Shown: positions 21,821 to 33,731, counted from the stretch's first letter. The stretch is DNA of 64,000 bases from Coenobita brevimanus (GCA_032717465.1 CM064666.1:6741028-6805027), one strand, 5' to 3'. Made by a program: numbers and translations. Notes: generated by a model not told the origin, from the letters alone.

Positions 21821-23130
21821 TTATACTGAATTGTTTTTGCCATGTATCTGAACTGCGCTGATTATTGGAAGAATCATTACTCCTCGTTGTCCTAGTATGT
21901 ATTGTGTATCACTGCTCTCTTCCCTCCCTGTCTAGTTTTTATTTTCCTCTCATGTCGTCTGGCCTTTCGATTTCTTTTCTTGCACATTGTTTCTCTTACT
22001 CTGTCTAGTGGCTGTTTTACTGCACTGGGCTTCCTCATTCCTGCTTACATTCTTGTTTAGGGGGAGGCGTGGCTGAATCGGTAGAGAGGTGGCCTGCAGT
22101 CCTGATGGACCCAGGTTCGAATCCCGGCTGGGGCAGGGAACAGTTTAAGGATATGATTTTCATAAAAGGCAGACTTTCCTGATCTACCAGATGACCCGCC
22201 GACATGTCGTAAAAGTACCCCCGCTAATACCAATACACCAGTCCTGTATGAGACAGCCCTAGCATGTACTCAGTATGGACGGTGGGTGTTAGCGCCGAAG
22301 TGGTGACATGTGGAGGTGTAGGAGGACTACTGGGCCTTGGGATAGGCTACTGCCCCTGAGATATAGGCCCTGAAGCCTTTCCCCAGAGTCGGACACATAA
22401 AAAAAAAGAAAAAAAAAACTCAGTTTCTTATCCTCTCTTCATTATTAATTTTTACTTTGAATTCCTCCTGTTTTACTCTTTCGTACTCTTGCTCACTTTT
22501 TAACATTTTTCTTACCTACTGTTTTCCTTGCTTTTACATCATTGTTTCTTTTGCCCTTTTCCTTACCTATGTCTTCTCACTTTCGCATTCTTTCGTGCTG
22601 TCTCCTCCTTCCCTGAAGCTCCCTTGCCTTGAACTCGGTACCGCACATCATCCTTAACAGAAGACGGAGACGGGCATTCTAAAGTTAATTAAAAAGGAGA
22701 AACTTCAAAGGGCTGAACATATGAGCTTGACGCCTGAGAGTAACTCTGCTGCAAGAGACATAACATTATATTATACCTTTTAGTTCATTTACGTAAATAG
22801 AGAAAAAATACGTGGGACTCATAATGCACAGGAACCAACCTGATAAGCAAATTTATACACTATTGCAGTTTTGCTTTAAAAAAAAAAAAAAAAGTTCATT
22901 AGGAAGAAAGTCTAGTGCACATGACGTATGTATGAGACAGAATAAAGAAAAGAATACATACGAATACAGTACGAGAAAAAATAACTAAGTGAAAGGGAAA
23001 GAAATTTGCCTTTTTTTTTTTCTAAGGTGTGTACGACAGGTGGAGGGCCGTATTTCAAGTACAATCAATAGTGCAGTCCTACTGTAAGGAGCTCTCAGCA
23101 GAAAAGAGCTTAGTTTTCCACAGTCGACTT
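20880..23130. repeat. Direct duplication unit, copy 1 (paired with 25690-27785)
   Basis: The order is the same in both copies. First CCTGTTGCCTGCC with a TTTTATACTTACA start, GATA/CAGA runs, and (CA)n (20987-21042). Then a CTGCTG/GTTGTT patch, GCAAACC..TACGACCACCGGA, and a long TTTC/CTTT pyrimidine stretch. Then (TC)n arrays (21595-21652, 21786-21818), TCTAGTGG near 22005, and GAAAGTTAATTAA-type text. The order ends with AGTCCTACTGTAA near 23085. Divergence is substantial, so the duplication is old. Long open frames in the T/C-rich part are low-complexity artefacts. Confidence 0.75.
22061..22419 (+). mobile_element. tRNA-derived SINE
   Basis: The head has a pol III A box (TGGCTGAATCGG, 22070-22081) and a perfect B box (GGTTCGAATCC, 22114-22124), 32 bp apart. 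A tRNA-unrelated body follows and an A-rich tail AAAAAAAAGAAAAAAAAA at 22397-22419. No acceptor stem can form, so it is a SINE, not a tRNA gene. The duplicated unit at 25.7-27.8 kb lacks it at the corresponding point (about 27025), so it inserted after the duplication. Confidence 0.85.
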
Positions 23131-23219
23131 TAAGCCAAAACGACACTGTTTTAATGCGAAAAATAAAGCAAATAGGATCATCGGATTTATTTCGTGAACC
23201 GTGGGCTTTGGGACATCTA

Positions 23220-23690
23220 AAGTAACACTGTAGATTTGCCCTGAATTAGTAAGGCCATTTTTAGATTATGTCGTGTAGTTTTCGTGTCAGTATGGAATGG
23301 ATATAGATTCGTTAGAAAATGTACAAAGAAGGATGACAGAAATTATACATAATATTCGGAACCTTTCATTTAAAGACAGAGTGAAAAAATTAATCTGCAC
23401 TCAGTAGAGATGTATAGTGAGGGGAGACTAAACTGATGTGTTTAAGTGGAAGATTGAACTAAATAAAGGCGATCTTCGCAAGATACTTAAAATGTGATTA
23501 CAGGATAGAGCTCGAAATAATGGATTCATACCAGATAAATTTTGTTTTAGAAACTAGATAGGTAGAAATTGGATTGGCAGTTGAGGAGAAGACGATTGGA
23601 ATACGCTACCTAGTGACATAGTTGCAGCCCCTTTCATTGAATGTCATGCATAGGCAAGATAAGTATATGAGACGTAAGTGTTGGTTAGAA
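23220..23690 (+). pseudogene. CR1-like LINE RT C-terminal fragment
   Basis: A decayed frame reads as the conserved end of the CR1-like RT also seen at 33.5, 43.8 and 50 kb. In order: YGMDIDSLENVQRRMTEIIH, NLSFKDRVKKLN, LHSVEMYSEGRL, and later DKF and RNW-like residues with stops between. A (TG)n array (23807-23866) and the family's 3' UTR text (GGCGAGCTTGC...GCAGTT) follow to about 24005. Confidence 0.75.
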
Positions 23691-23805
23691 AAGTTTCTTC
23701 ATTACCAGTACTAATTCATTTATTATTTTCGATTTTCTTTACGAAAGTCTCTGTTCTCCATTCTCACTTTCCTGCAAAATTTCCACGCCAGCTTCATTAT
23801 ACGCC

Positions 23806-23869
<64 letters not shown>

Positions 23870-24011
23870 TTAATTTTTCCTGTTGGTTTCGGTTGTTGCG
23901 TTTGGGAGACAGTCTTCATCTTTGCTACCCTAATGTTATTCTAATTGTTTATTTGCACTCTTATAGGAGCTGCCAAGCATGGGCGAGCTTGCTTATTGCA
24001 GTTTACTTCTT

Positions 24012-24049
<38 letters not shown>

Positions 24050-24799
24050 TCTCTCTCTCTCTCTCCATGTACATCCTTTAACTCTCCTTTTGCATTCTAT
24101 CTTGCTCTTATCCGAGAAAGAGAGAAAGAAAGCGAGAGAAGATTGGAAGAGGGGGGAAGGAGGGATATTAACGCCTTCACCCAGTGCACGGAGAGAGTGG
24201 TGGTGAAGGGGAGTGTGAAGGATAAGGGATGAGTGGAGGTGGTCGGTGTGAGAAGTGGGAGGGTATGATAGGGAGGAGGCAGGATGTGAAGATTGGAGGA
24301 GTGATTGGGAAGAGATGGGTGGGAAGAATGGGGGGAAGGTGTACGGAAGGAGCGTATGTATGTGAGGGGTTATGGAACTGATGGGGGGAGGGGGTCGGTA
24401 TGAGTAAAGAGGTTGTTAGGGGACAGGACTGGTGGGGGAAAGATTTGTGTGGGGAAGGGTTTTGAAGAGTGGGGAACGGATGAGGGAGGGAGTAGGAATG
24501 AGGTGTGGGGAAGGTGGAGGCTCACGTGCTTCCTGCTCTCTCAGCATAAGTACCGGAAAATTGATTGGCAGAAATAATTATGCCACATAAACTCTCTCTC
24601 TCTCTCTCTCTCTCTCTCACATCTGATACGTGACCTTAAATACCTTTTTCAACTCTTGAGCGCCTAATATCTACATTCTGTAGTTTTCAAGACTAAAATG
24701 GTTGCCTCTAACACTTTCATCTATCTAATATCAGTTATATTTCATTGTATTTACACATTAGTCTGTATACACTTTCCTACCGACTCTTCTCCCCCCTTT
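23691..24799. repeat. CR1 3' region, (TG)n and (TC)n arrays, G-rich unit shared with 51.8-52.1 and 57.0/58.3 kb
   Basis: (TG)n 23807-23866, (TC)n 24014-24065 and 24593-24618. TTATCCGAGAAAGAGAG at 24110 recurs at 51868. The purine-rich stretch 24130-24540 recurs in pieces at 51890-52109, 57000-57073 and 58255-58370. GTTATGGAACTGATGGGGGG is identical at 24368 and 57030. No gene. Confidence 0.75.
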
Positions 24800-25255
24800 T
24801 TACGTTGTAGGAGGTCGCGACCATCATCCATTCACATGATGTAGATTGCCTACTTCTCCATTCACTCAAAATTTTCCTTCTATTTCTTCCATATTATATA
24901 TCACTTTTATTGCCCTTCCATCCACTCCAGGTCACTCTACACTGAGCACCAAGTCAAGGAGTATCGTGTAACTCATGAAGCCATTTATAACGATGGGTGG
25001 TAACCATATAACCAGATAACGGGATGATGTGGAGACTACTCTGGTGCCCCTGCTAACCGGGCGGAGGGACTTGAATGCGATGTCCGTCCAGGGAAACAAA
25101 TCTCCACACTCTTTCCCACGCATCGGTGTGGGATGGCATTGTCTGTTGACTGGGAACATCGATTCACTGCACAGGACGGTCCTCTAGAGGAGACAGCTGG
25201 CTTCTGGTTGATGTACGAGTATCTGCTCCACGAGACAGATCGGGTTGCCCGACAA
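24800..25255 (+). mobile_element. SINE-like element with shared core, subfamily 2 (copy ii)
   Basis: It begins near GGTCGCGACCATCATCCA and contains the core GGTGGTAACCATATAACCAG, then the 3' part GATAACGGGATGATGTGGA...TGCCCGACA. It matches 58632-59140 closely. The core is shared with subfamilies 1 and 3 but the 3' part is not. Confidence 0.7.
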
Positions 25256-25689
25256 AGGCAACAACTACTTCCAATGTAATTTGTTTCTAACCTGCATTAT
25301 CATTTTCTTATTTACTTTTCTTTTTACTTACTGTTTCTTGTTTTTTTTTCTTTTTACTATTTCTTACCTTCTCATTGCCTTCCATGCTTCAACATCCTTC
25401 CTTCTTTTGCCAATCTTCTCACCTATGTTTTCGTCGCGTTCTCTTTCGTGTTTGCCTTCTCCTTCCTTGATGATTATCTTCCTCACCTTTAACACATTAC
25501 GGCACATTGAGTAAGGAGATGGGCATGCTAGAAAGTTAATTAGTGGGAGAACTCCAGAGTTTGGTCATACGGGTGTCCGACTATGAGCAAATCAGTAGCC
25601 TATAGATATAGAATCTACGTCAGAGTGACGTTACATAATTATGCCCCAGCCACATGTAACAGCGCGTTTGCACTTATTGTTTTACTTAA
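25256..25689. other. Pyrimidine-rich spacer with a four-times repeated block
   Basis: The block around GAAAGTTAATTA (25540) with GGAGAACTCCAGAG recurs at 22690, 27330 and 59860, always after a T/C-rich stretch. It is part of the local duplicated units. No gene. Confidence 0.6.
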
Positions 25690-25810
25690 ATATGAACAAA
25701 TCTCCTGTTGCCTGCCCAACATAATGTTTTATACTTACATTAAGCAGATAGATAGATAGACAGACAGACAGACACGAGACAGATAAGCATGCAAACAGAC
25801 AGACAGATAT

Positions 25811-25859
<49 letters not shown>

Positions 25860-26709
25860 TGCATCAGTTCCTGCTGCTGCTGTTGTTGCTGCTGCTGCAA
25901 ACCTCATCACGACCACCGGAGCATGACAGATGGTGTTGTCTTAAGGCAAACTCACGTCAAGTTTCTCCCTCGAACACTCTCTTCTTTACTTCCAACCCTC
26001 ATACTTTCTTTTGCTTTTCTTGCTTTCTTTTCTTCATCATTTTCTCTTTCACTTTCTTCTAACCTCCGCTCTCCTTCTCTTATATATTCCACATCTGTTC
26101 TTTACTTTCTCTCAGCTCGATTGCCTCCTTCTCGTGCTTTCTTCCAACGATCGTCTTCCTTGTCTTTCTTTCTCCTTACACTTTGTCATTCACCTCTCTC
26201 CTTTACTTATTTCAGACTCTTTCATTTTTTCCTTAAAATGTTTTTCTCTTCATCTCTTCCTAATCTCATTTCTTACTATCCTTCAACTCACAGTCTTGCT
26301 TTCTCTATTTTACTGACTTCCATCCCACTCACCCCCTTCTTAATCACTTTCTATTTACATATTTCTTCTCTTTTTTACGTAGTTCCTTGGTATTCTCACT
26401 TTCTCTTGTTTTATTTCTGTGATTCTGTGTTCCAAGCCTCTTTATCTGAATACTAATCATTTTTACCATCCCATCTCTGCTCTATCTTACTTCCAGTTCT
26501 CTTTATTGCTCACTTTGCCCAACTTTCAACAATGCTTTATATAATTCAAGTCGACTTTTTTTTTTATGTGCAGCTATTGTCCAGGGTATATTTTCTTACC
26601 ATAATATCTTACATCACTTTGCTTTTTTACTTTCTTCAGATTTTGTTTCTTTATTTCTTCCACCCTTTCTTTCTTTATTTCTTTTCACCTGCCTTTCGTA
26701 TGGTCTCCT

Positions 26710-26781
<72 letters not shown>

Positions 26782-27785
26782 GTATTGAATTGTTTTTCCC
26801 ACGTTTTTCCTTCTGTTAGAGATTGATTTTCGCCGCTTGTTAGAAGAATCATAACTCCTCGTTGTCCTTGTGTGTCTTGTGTATCATTACTTTCCCTCCA
26901 CCATGTTTTGTTTTCATTTTTCTCTCATGTCGTCTGCCTCTCGATTTCTCTTCTTGCCCATTGTTTCTCTTACTTTTTCTAGTGGTTATTTTATTGCATT
27001 GCACATACTCATTCCTGCTTACATCCTTGCATACTCACTTTATTGACCTCTCTTTACTAATTATTTATACTTTTTCTTACTATTAATTATTTATACTTTT
27101 TCTTACTATTATTTATTTATACTTTTTCTTACTCTTTCATATTGTTTCTTGCTTTTTTTTAGTATTCCTTTCTTATTCGCTGTCTTCCTTGCATTTACAC
27201 CGTTCTTTCCTTTGCCATTTTTCTTCTCTATTCTTCGGTCTTTCTTGTTTTCTCCTCCTTCCTTGAAGCTCCCTCGCCTTTAACCAGGTTCCTCATATCG
27301 TCCTTAATAAGGGACGGAGACAGGCACTTTCAAAAGTTGATTAAATGGGGGAGCTCCAAAAGTTTGAACATACGAGCTTTACGCCTAGGAGTAACTCTGC
27401 TGGAAAAATAAGAGGCATACATTTCCTGTTCATTTATTTATACAGGAAAATGTTCATGGGGTTCATAATGCACAGGAAACAGCCCGATAAAAGCAAATTT
27501 ATAATTATCCGAATTTTACTTTTTAAGAAATCAGTTTATTAAGGCAAAAGTCCCGCGCACGTGACGTATATAAAAGAACAGAATTCATACGAATACAGCA
27601 CCAGAACAGATCATTGGGCAAGTGACGCAGAAGGAGATTTTATTTATTTATTTATTTATTTACTTATTTATTTTTTTAGTGAAGTTGTGTACCAGAGATG
27701 GAAGGCCGTATGCCAAGTAAAACTAGTTGTACAATCCTACTGTAATGAACTCTCAACAGTAAAGAACATATTTTTTCCTTGTTAG
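25690..27785. repeat. Direct duplication unit, copy 2 (paired with 20880-23130)
   Basis: Same order of landmarks as copy 1. (CA)n is at 25811-25857 and (TC)n at 26718-26780. It has two local differences. It lacks the tRNA SINE and it carries a 26-bp tandem triplication (ATTATTTATACTTTTTCTTA plus CTATTA) at 27057-27137. A (TTTA)n array lies at 27637-27675. Confidence 0.75.
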
Positions 27786-27825
27786 TGAGTCCGGAAGTAC
27801 AGCAGTGTGTGATTGAATAGAAGGA

Positions 27826-28405
27826 GGTGTCATCGAGACTGATGTGGGTGAAAGCGAATATTGAACGTGAGTTGTGGGAGTTTGTGAGTGCATATGGGCC
27901 TGGTAGTGAAAGGGATGAAGAAAAGAGGGAGTCTTTCTGGAATGATGTTGATGAGTGTCTCCAGAGTTTTGGAGCGAATATGAATGTGGTAATGATGGGA
28001 GATCTGAATGCTAGAGTGGGAAATGTAGCATTTGAAGGTGTAGTTGGTATGCATGGTGTGCCTGGAAGAACTGAAAATGGGGAACGAATGATAGGGATGA
28101 GTGTTGAACGAGAGATGGTGATTGGAAATACGCTGTTTTAAAAGAAAGATATTTATAAGTATACATGAGTGAGACAGGAGGGTGAAAGGGTTGTTGATAG
28201 AGCTTTGATGGACTATGTGGTTGTGTCCAGGAATGGAATAGGAAGATTGTTGGATGTGAGAGTTTTGAGAGGGGAGGGTGGAGGTATGTCTGACCACTAC
28301 CTGGTGGAGGGAAAGTTAAGAATAGGTAAGAGATGGATGAAAACTAGGAGGGTTAGGTGTGGCAGGGAGGTTTTGAAAGTGAGTTGGATAAAAGAGAGAA
28401 AATGA
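27826..28405 (+). pseudogene. LINE family B endonuclease domain, 5'-truncated
   Basis: The frame contains FVSAYGPGSE (the Y-A/G-P block), VVMMGDLNARVGN and MSDHYLVEGKLRIG. These are three of the APE-type endonuclease motifs. The first motif block (NVRG) is missing because of 5' truncation. Stops at 28139 and 28165 split it. The adjoining RT frame follows with a shift. Confidence 0.8.
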
Positions 28406-30075
28406 GAGAGTACGAGTATCAGGAGAAATTGAAAGATGAGTGGAACGCAGTGAAAGATCAAGAAAATGGCAGTGTGGAGGAGGAATGGCAGTTGTTTAAG
28501 AGTGCTGTGGTGGGGCATGCAGAAGAGGTGTGTGGTGTGAGACGTGTGGGTGGTGGTGTAAGAAAAGGAAGTGAATGGTGGTGCAAGAAAGTAAGTATGA
28601 CTGTGGCTGACAAGAGACGTGTATACGAAGTGTGGCTGCAGAGGAAGGATGAGGTGTCATATGAGAGGTATAAGGAAAAGAGGAATAGGGCGAGAAGGGC
28701 TGTGCGTGATGCTAAAGTGGCAGCAGATGAGAGGTTGGGTAGGCGGCTGACTAAGAATTTTCAACAGAATAAGTATGAATGTACTAGCTTTAGGGGTATA
28801 AGTCTGTTGAGTGTTGTAGGTAAGGTGTATGGTAGAGTGTTAATTATGAGAGTTAGAGAGGGTACAGAGGGAGTGATCAGTGATGAGCAGTGTGGCTTTA
28901 GGAGAGGGAGGGGATGCGTTGATCAGGTGATTGCTGTGAGACAAGTGTGTGAAAAGTATTTAGCGAAAGGCAAGGATGTGTTTTGGGCATTTATGGATTT
29001 AGAGAAAGCGTATGATAGAATTGATAGGGAGGCTTTGTGGACTGTTTTAAGATTGTATGGACTTGATGGTAGGTTACTAAAAGGGGCGAAAAGTTTTTAT
29101 GTAAATAGTAGAGCATGTGTAAGAGTGGGAAATGCTGTGAGTGATTGGTTTCCCGTGAGAGTGGGGCTGCGACAGGGATGTGTGATGTCGCCTTGGTTGT
29201 TTAATATTTACATGGATGGTGTTGAACGGGAGGTGAATGCAAGAGTTTTAGGTGGTCTGAGTCTGGTAAATGTTGATGGTGGAGACTGGAATCTGAAGCA
29301 GCTGCTGTTTGCAGATGATACTGCACTGGTGACTGATTCAGAGGAGAGATTGAGACAATTAGTAGAGGAGTTTGGAAGGGTGTGTGAAAGGAGGAATTTG
29401 AAAGTAAATGAGAATAAGAGTAAAGTGATGAAGTGTACGAGGTTCATAGACGGTAGGGGGATGAATATAGTTTTGAATGGTGAGTTGCTTGAGGAGGTAG
29501 ATTGTTTTAAATATCTAGGGTCACATGTTGCTGTGGATGGAAGAATAGATGCAGAAGTGAAGTTTAGAATAAATGAAGTAGGAAAGGTGCTGGGAGGAAT
29601 GAAAAAAGTGTTTAAATGTCGTTCGCTTAGAATGGATGTAAAGAGAAGGCTGTATGAGGGTGTTGTGGTACTGACTGCATTATATGGGGCTGAAACATGG
29701 AATATGGGTGTAGCAGAGAGGAAAAGTTTGAATGTAATGGAGATGAGGTGTCTGAGGAGTATGTGTGGAGTGACGCGTATGGATCAGGTGCAAAATGATG
29801 AAGTGCGAAGGAGAACTGGAGTTGTTCGGGAGATGGCTGGTAGAGTTGAGCAGAGGGTGTTGCGATGGTTTGGGCATATGGAGAGAATGGATAATGAGCG
29901 ATTGGTGAAAAAGATAACTAGATCTGATGTGAGAGATGTAAGGTTGAGAGGAAGACCACGAATAGGATGGATGGACAGTGTGAAGAGAGCGCTGGATGCG
30001 AGAAGGATGTCTGTTGAGCAAGGAAGAGTGGCTGTGCATGACAGAAATAAATGGAGAGAAATTGTGAATAAATAA
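28357..30075 (+). CDS. LINE family B reverse transcriptase (copy 1), open but internally deleted
   Basis: A 572-codon frame. Blocks: FRGISLLSVVGKVYGRVL, QCGFRRGRGCVDQV, AFMDLEKAYDRIDR, GLRQGCVMSPWLFNIYMD, LLFADDTALV (pair at 29308-29319), NLKVNENKSKVM, FKYLGSHVAVDG. The C-terminal block has WFGHMERMDNERL and RGRPRIGWMDSVKR. Between NFQQN and KYECTSFRGI about 150 residues are missing, including the KAAGMDG block that copy 2 keeps. So this long frame has lost part of the fingers and is probably inactive despite having no stop. Confidence 0.85.
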   Translation: MWQGGFESELDKREKMREYEYQEKLKDEWNAVKDQENGSVEEEWQLFKSAVVGHAEEVCGVRRVGGGVRKGSEWWCKKVSMTVADKRRVYEVWLQRKDEVSYERYKEKRNRARRAVRDAKVAADERLGRRLTKNFQQNKYECTSFRGISLLSVVGKVYGRVLIMRVREGTEGVISDEQCGFRRGRGCVDQVIAVRQVCEKYLAKGKDVFWAFMDLEKAYDRIDREALWTVLRLYGLDGRLLKGAKSFYVNSRACVRVGNAVSDWFPVRVGLRQGCVMSPWLFNIYMDGVEREVNARVLGGLSLVNVDGGDWNLKQLLFADDTALVTDSEERLRQLVEEFGRVCERRNLKVNENKSKVMKCTRFIDGRGMNIVLNGELLEEVDCFKYLGSHVAVDGRIDAEVKFRINEVGKVLGGMKKVFKCRSLRMDVKRRLYEGVVVLTALYGAETWNMGVAERKSLNVMEMRCLRSMCGVTRMDQVQNDEVRRRTGVVREMAGRVEQRVLRWFGHMERMDNERLVKKITRSDVRDVRLRGRPRIGWMDSVKRALDARRMSVEQGRVAVHDRNKWREIVNK

Positions 30076-30402
30076 GTGATGACGCAGCCCTGAGGGGATA
30101 TTCTCCCGCATTTGATCTGATCAGCTAGTCAGGTCAGGTGCGGGTAAGGGGATGGGTCTGTTATGATGTGGCAGGGGTAAACCAGTTCTGCTGTCGGGCC
30201 CTGCTGCGGATGTCACTGATTGCATTGCGCAGTTGACCCTTGTGCGTGTGGTGCGGTGAGGATCTGTCCGTTCTCCCCTTTGGGGCTAAGATGTTAATGA
30301 ATGTGTTTGAATGGATGAGTAAATGGAGAGTGTGTCGTCCTGTCTCGGCTACCTCCCTTTCCTTGGGGGAAGCAGCCTAGGTATATAGATAGATAGATAG
30401 AA
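30076..30402 (+). repeat. LINE family B 3' UTR and (GATA)n tail (copy 1)
   Basis: It runs from GGGGATATTCTCCCGCATTT through GGTGCGGGTAAGGGGATGG to CCTTGGGGGAAGCAGCCTAG and GTATATAGATAGATAG. The same 3' end closes copy 2 (32458-32475) and appears reversed at 44768. Confidence 0.9.
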
Positions 30403-32145
30403 GAAAATGTTCTGGAAAGAGATGAAAAAGGTGCGAAAGGGAGAGTCTGGGAAGGAAGAGCGAGTAAAAGCAGAGGATGGAAGGATGTTAACTGAGATGG
30501 ATGCAGTATGGAAGAGATGGGCAGAATATTTTGAAAGATTGTTAAATGTAGAGGAGGAAAGGGTGGCTGAGATTGTGGCGGATGGAAGGGTGCAAGGAAT
30601 AAATGTGTTGGGAGAGTTGAATGATTCTTTGATCAAGAAGGAGGAAGTGGAGAAGGCAGTAATGGAGATGAAAACAGGGAAAGCTGCAGGTATGGATGGG
30701 TGTGCTGTGGAATCCCTGAAGGGTGGTGGAGTGACTATTGTTGACTGGTTAGTAAGATTGTTGAATGTGTGCTTTGTGAAAGGTATGGTGCCAATTGACT
30801 GGGCAAGTGCTTGCGTGGTCCCGGTGTATAAAGGCAAGGGTGATAAGTATGAATGTATTAGCTGTAGGGGTATAAGTCTCTTGAGTGTTGTAGGTAATGT
30901 GTACGGCAGAGTGTTAATTACGAGAGTTAGAGAGGGTACAGAGGGAGTGATTGGTGATGAGCAGGGTGGCTTTAGGAAAGGGAGAGGATGCGTCGATCAG
31001 GTGTTTGCTGTGAGACAAGTGTGTGAAAAGTATTTAGCGAAAGGCAAGGATGTCTTTTGGGCATTCATGGATTTAGAAAAAACATATAATAGAATTGATA
31101 GGGAGGCTTTGTAGACTGCTTTAAGATTGTATGGACTTGATGGTAGGTTACTAAAAGGGGTGAAGAGTTTTTATGTAAATAGAGCGTGTGTAAGAGTGGG
31201 AAATGCTGTGAGTGATTGGTTTCCCGTGAGAGTGGGGCTGCGACAGGGATGTGTGATGTCACTTGGTTGTTTAATATTTATATGAATGATGATGTAAGGG
31301 AGGTGAATGCAAGAGTTTTAGATGGAGGTCTGAGTCTGGTGAATATTGTTGGTGGAGAGTGGAATCTGAAGCAGCTGCTGTTTGCAGATGATACTGCACT
31401 GGTGGCTGATTCAGAGGAGAGATTGAGACAGTTGGCAGAGGAGTTTGGAAGGGTGTGTGAAAGGAGGAAATTGAAAGTAAATGAGAGTAAGAGTAAAGTG
31501 ATGAAGTGTACGAGGTTGGTAGATGGTAGGGGGATGAATATAGTTTTGAATGGTGAATTGCTTGAGGAGGTAGAGTGTTTTAAGTATTTAGGGTCACATG
31601 TTGCTGTGGATGCAAGAATAGATGCAGAAGTGAAGTTTAGAATAAATGAAGTAGGAAAGTGCTGGGAGGAATGAAAAAGGTGTTTAGATGTCGTTCGTTT
31701 AGAATGGATGTAAAGAGAAGGCTGTATGGGGGTGTTGTGGTACCGACTGTTATAAGGGGCTGAAACATGGAATATGGGTGTAGCAGAGAGGAAAAGTTTG
31801 AATGTAATGGAGATGAGGTGTCTGAGCAATATGTGTGGAGTGATGCGTATGGATCGAGTGCAAATTGATGAAGTGCAAAGGAGAACTGGAGTTGTTCAGG
31901 AGATGGCTGATAGAGCTGAGCACAGGGTGTTGCGATGGTTTGGGCATATGGAGAGAATGGATAATGAGCGATTGGTGAAAAAGATAACTAGATTTGATGT
32001 GAGAGGTGTAAGACTGAGAGGGAGACCACGAATAGGATGCATGGACAGTGTGAAGAGAGCGCTGGATGCGAGAGGGATGTCTGTTGAGCAAGGAAGAGTG
32101 GCTGTGCGTGACAGAAATAAATGGAGAGAAATTGTGAATGAATAA
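30403..32145 (+). pseudogene. LINE family B reverse transcriptase (copy 2), 5'-truncated and frameshifted
   Basis: It begins at MFWKEMKKVRKGE, immediately after the tail of copy 1. It includes GKAAGMDGCAVESL, ASACVVPVYKGKGD, GGFRKGRGCVDQVF and AFMDLEKTYNRIDREAL, then a stop at 31112 where copy 1 has Trp. A one-base loss near 31261 shifts GCVMS into the frame carrying LLFADDTALV (pair at 31381-31392). A further shift near 31660 precedes the C-terminal 123 codons (WFGHMERMDNERL). The Asp in YDR has become Asn (YNR). Confidence 0.85.
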
Positions 32146-32475
32146 ATGATGACCTAGCCCTGAGGGGATATTCTCCCGCATTTGGTCTGATCAGCAAGTC
32201 AGGTCAGGTGCGGGTAAGGGGATGGTTCTATTATGATGTAGCAGGGGTAAACCAGCTCTGCTGTCGAGCCATGTTGCGGATGTCACTGATTGCACTGCGC
32301 AGTTGACCAGTGTGCTGTGTGGTGAGGTAAGGATCTGTCCCTTCTCCCCTTTGGGGCTAAGATGCGAATGAATGTGGTTGAATGGATGAGTATATGGGGA
32401 GTGTGTCGTCCTGTCTCGGCTACCTCCCTTTCCTTGGGGGGAAGCAGCCTAGGTATACAGATAGACAGATAGATT
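32146..32475 (+). repeat. LINE family B 3' UTR and GATA/GACA tail (copy 2)
   Basis: Matches 30076-30402 throughout, ending CAGCCTAGGTATACAGATAG. Confidence 0.9.
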
Positions 32476-32790
32476 CCATACTTTCTGATTGCATTCATAT
32501 TGTTCAGTCGACCTTTCCTGTTCCTGCTTTTTTTTCTGTAAGTCTTAATATATCTTTTTCTTTTTTTTCTTATTCTTTCTTCCTAACCTCCTCATGTTTA
32601 CATTTACTTTCTTCCTTGCTACAACATTTTCTTCCTAGTTCATGTTTCAATTTCTCATTCTTTCTTCCCTTACCACTTTTTTTCTAATATCATATCCTTT
32701 ATTATTGCTTTCTTGATATGCCATCTTATTCTTCACATTCTATACCTTCCCGAATACATCCGATCCTTAGGCTTCAGTCATCCTCGCACT
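32476..32790. other. Pyrimidine-rich spacer
   Basis: T/C-rich text similar in style to the 21 and 26 kb units. No gene. Confidence 0.5.
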
Positions 32791-33188
32791 GTGACAAGTC
32801 TAACTTAACTGCTGGGAAAATGCTAGAGTCAGTTTTGCCAAATAATATTAGAGAACGCTTAGAAAGATATACTATAATAAATGAAAGTCACCATGGATTT
32901 GTGCACGAACGATCCTGTCTCACAAACTTAACATTTCTCTCGGAGGTCTGTGAGGCAGTAAGAAGCGATAAAGCATTCGATATTATTTATCTGGACTTTA
33001 GTAAGGTTTTTCATAGGGTCCCACACGAAAGGTTAGTTAGGAAGGTTCGAGCACACCGTATAGAAGACGATATCCTAAAATGGATTGAATGCTGGGCGAA
33101 TGGACGAAAGCAGAATTTTACTAAATGGTTCTTAATGGGATTGAGGATTAGTAACTAGAGGTGTACCACAGGGATCAGTACTCAGTCC

Positions 33189-33254
<66 letters not shown>

Positions 33255-33731
33255 TCCCTTTATAGATAGATAGATAGATATATTAAGGAAGTACTAGAAT
33301 TATTAGCAAATTTGCCGATGACGCTATAATAAGACGTACCAACAACTCAGATGATGACTGTATTAACCGTAAATATGTTCAAATGATATATTGAATACTA
33401 TAAGGAATTAAACATTGAAAATGTAAAGTACTTGTCATAGGGAAGACCATCGCAGATACTAGGTACAACCTACATAACATAGAAATTGATAAATAAGAAT
33501 GCGAGAGATGTAGGTGTCATTAGTAAAGACTTAAATCAAGGCAACAGTGTTTTAATGCAAGAAGTAAGGCAAATAGGGTCCTACGATTTACTTCTCAAAC
33601 CGTGAGCTTTTGGACATCGAAAGTAATACTGCAGCTTTACCTAGCATTAATAAGGCCACATTTAGATCTTGTCGTGCAATTTTCGTGTCCGTAGTATAAA
33701 GTGAATATTAATTTGGTACAAAATGTGCAAA

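Noticed and set aside
21112..21851. Leu/Ser/Phe-rich frames resembling membrane proteins
   Set aside because: They arise from T/C-rich low-complexity repeat units; the equivalent frames in the duplicate at 26 kb are not conserved as protein.
22061..22140. tRNA gene suggested by perfect A and B boxes
   Set aside because: Acceptor-stem halves do not pair, and the sequence continues into a SINE body with an A-rich tail.
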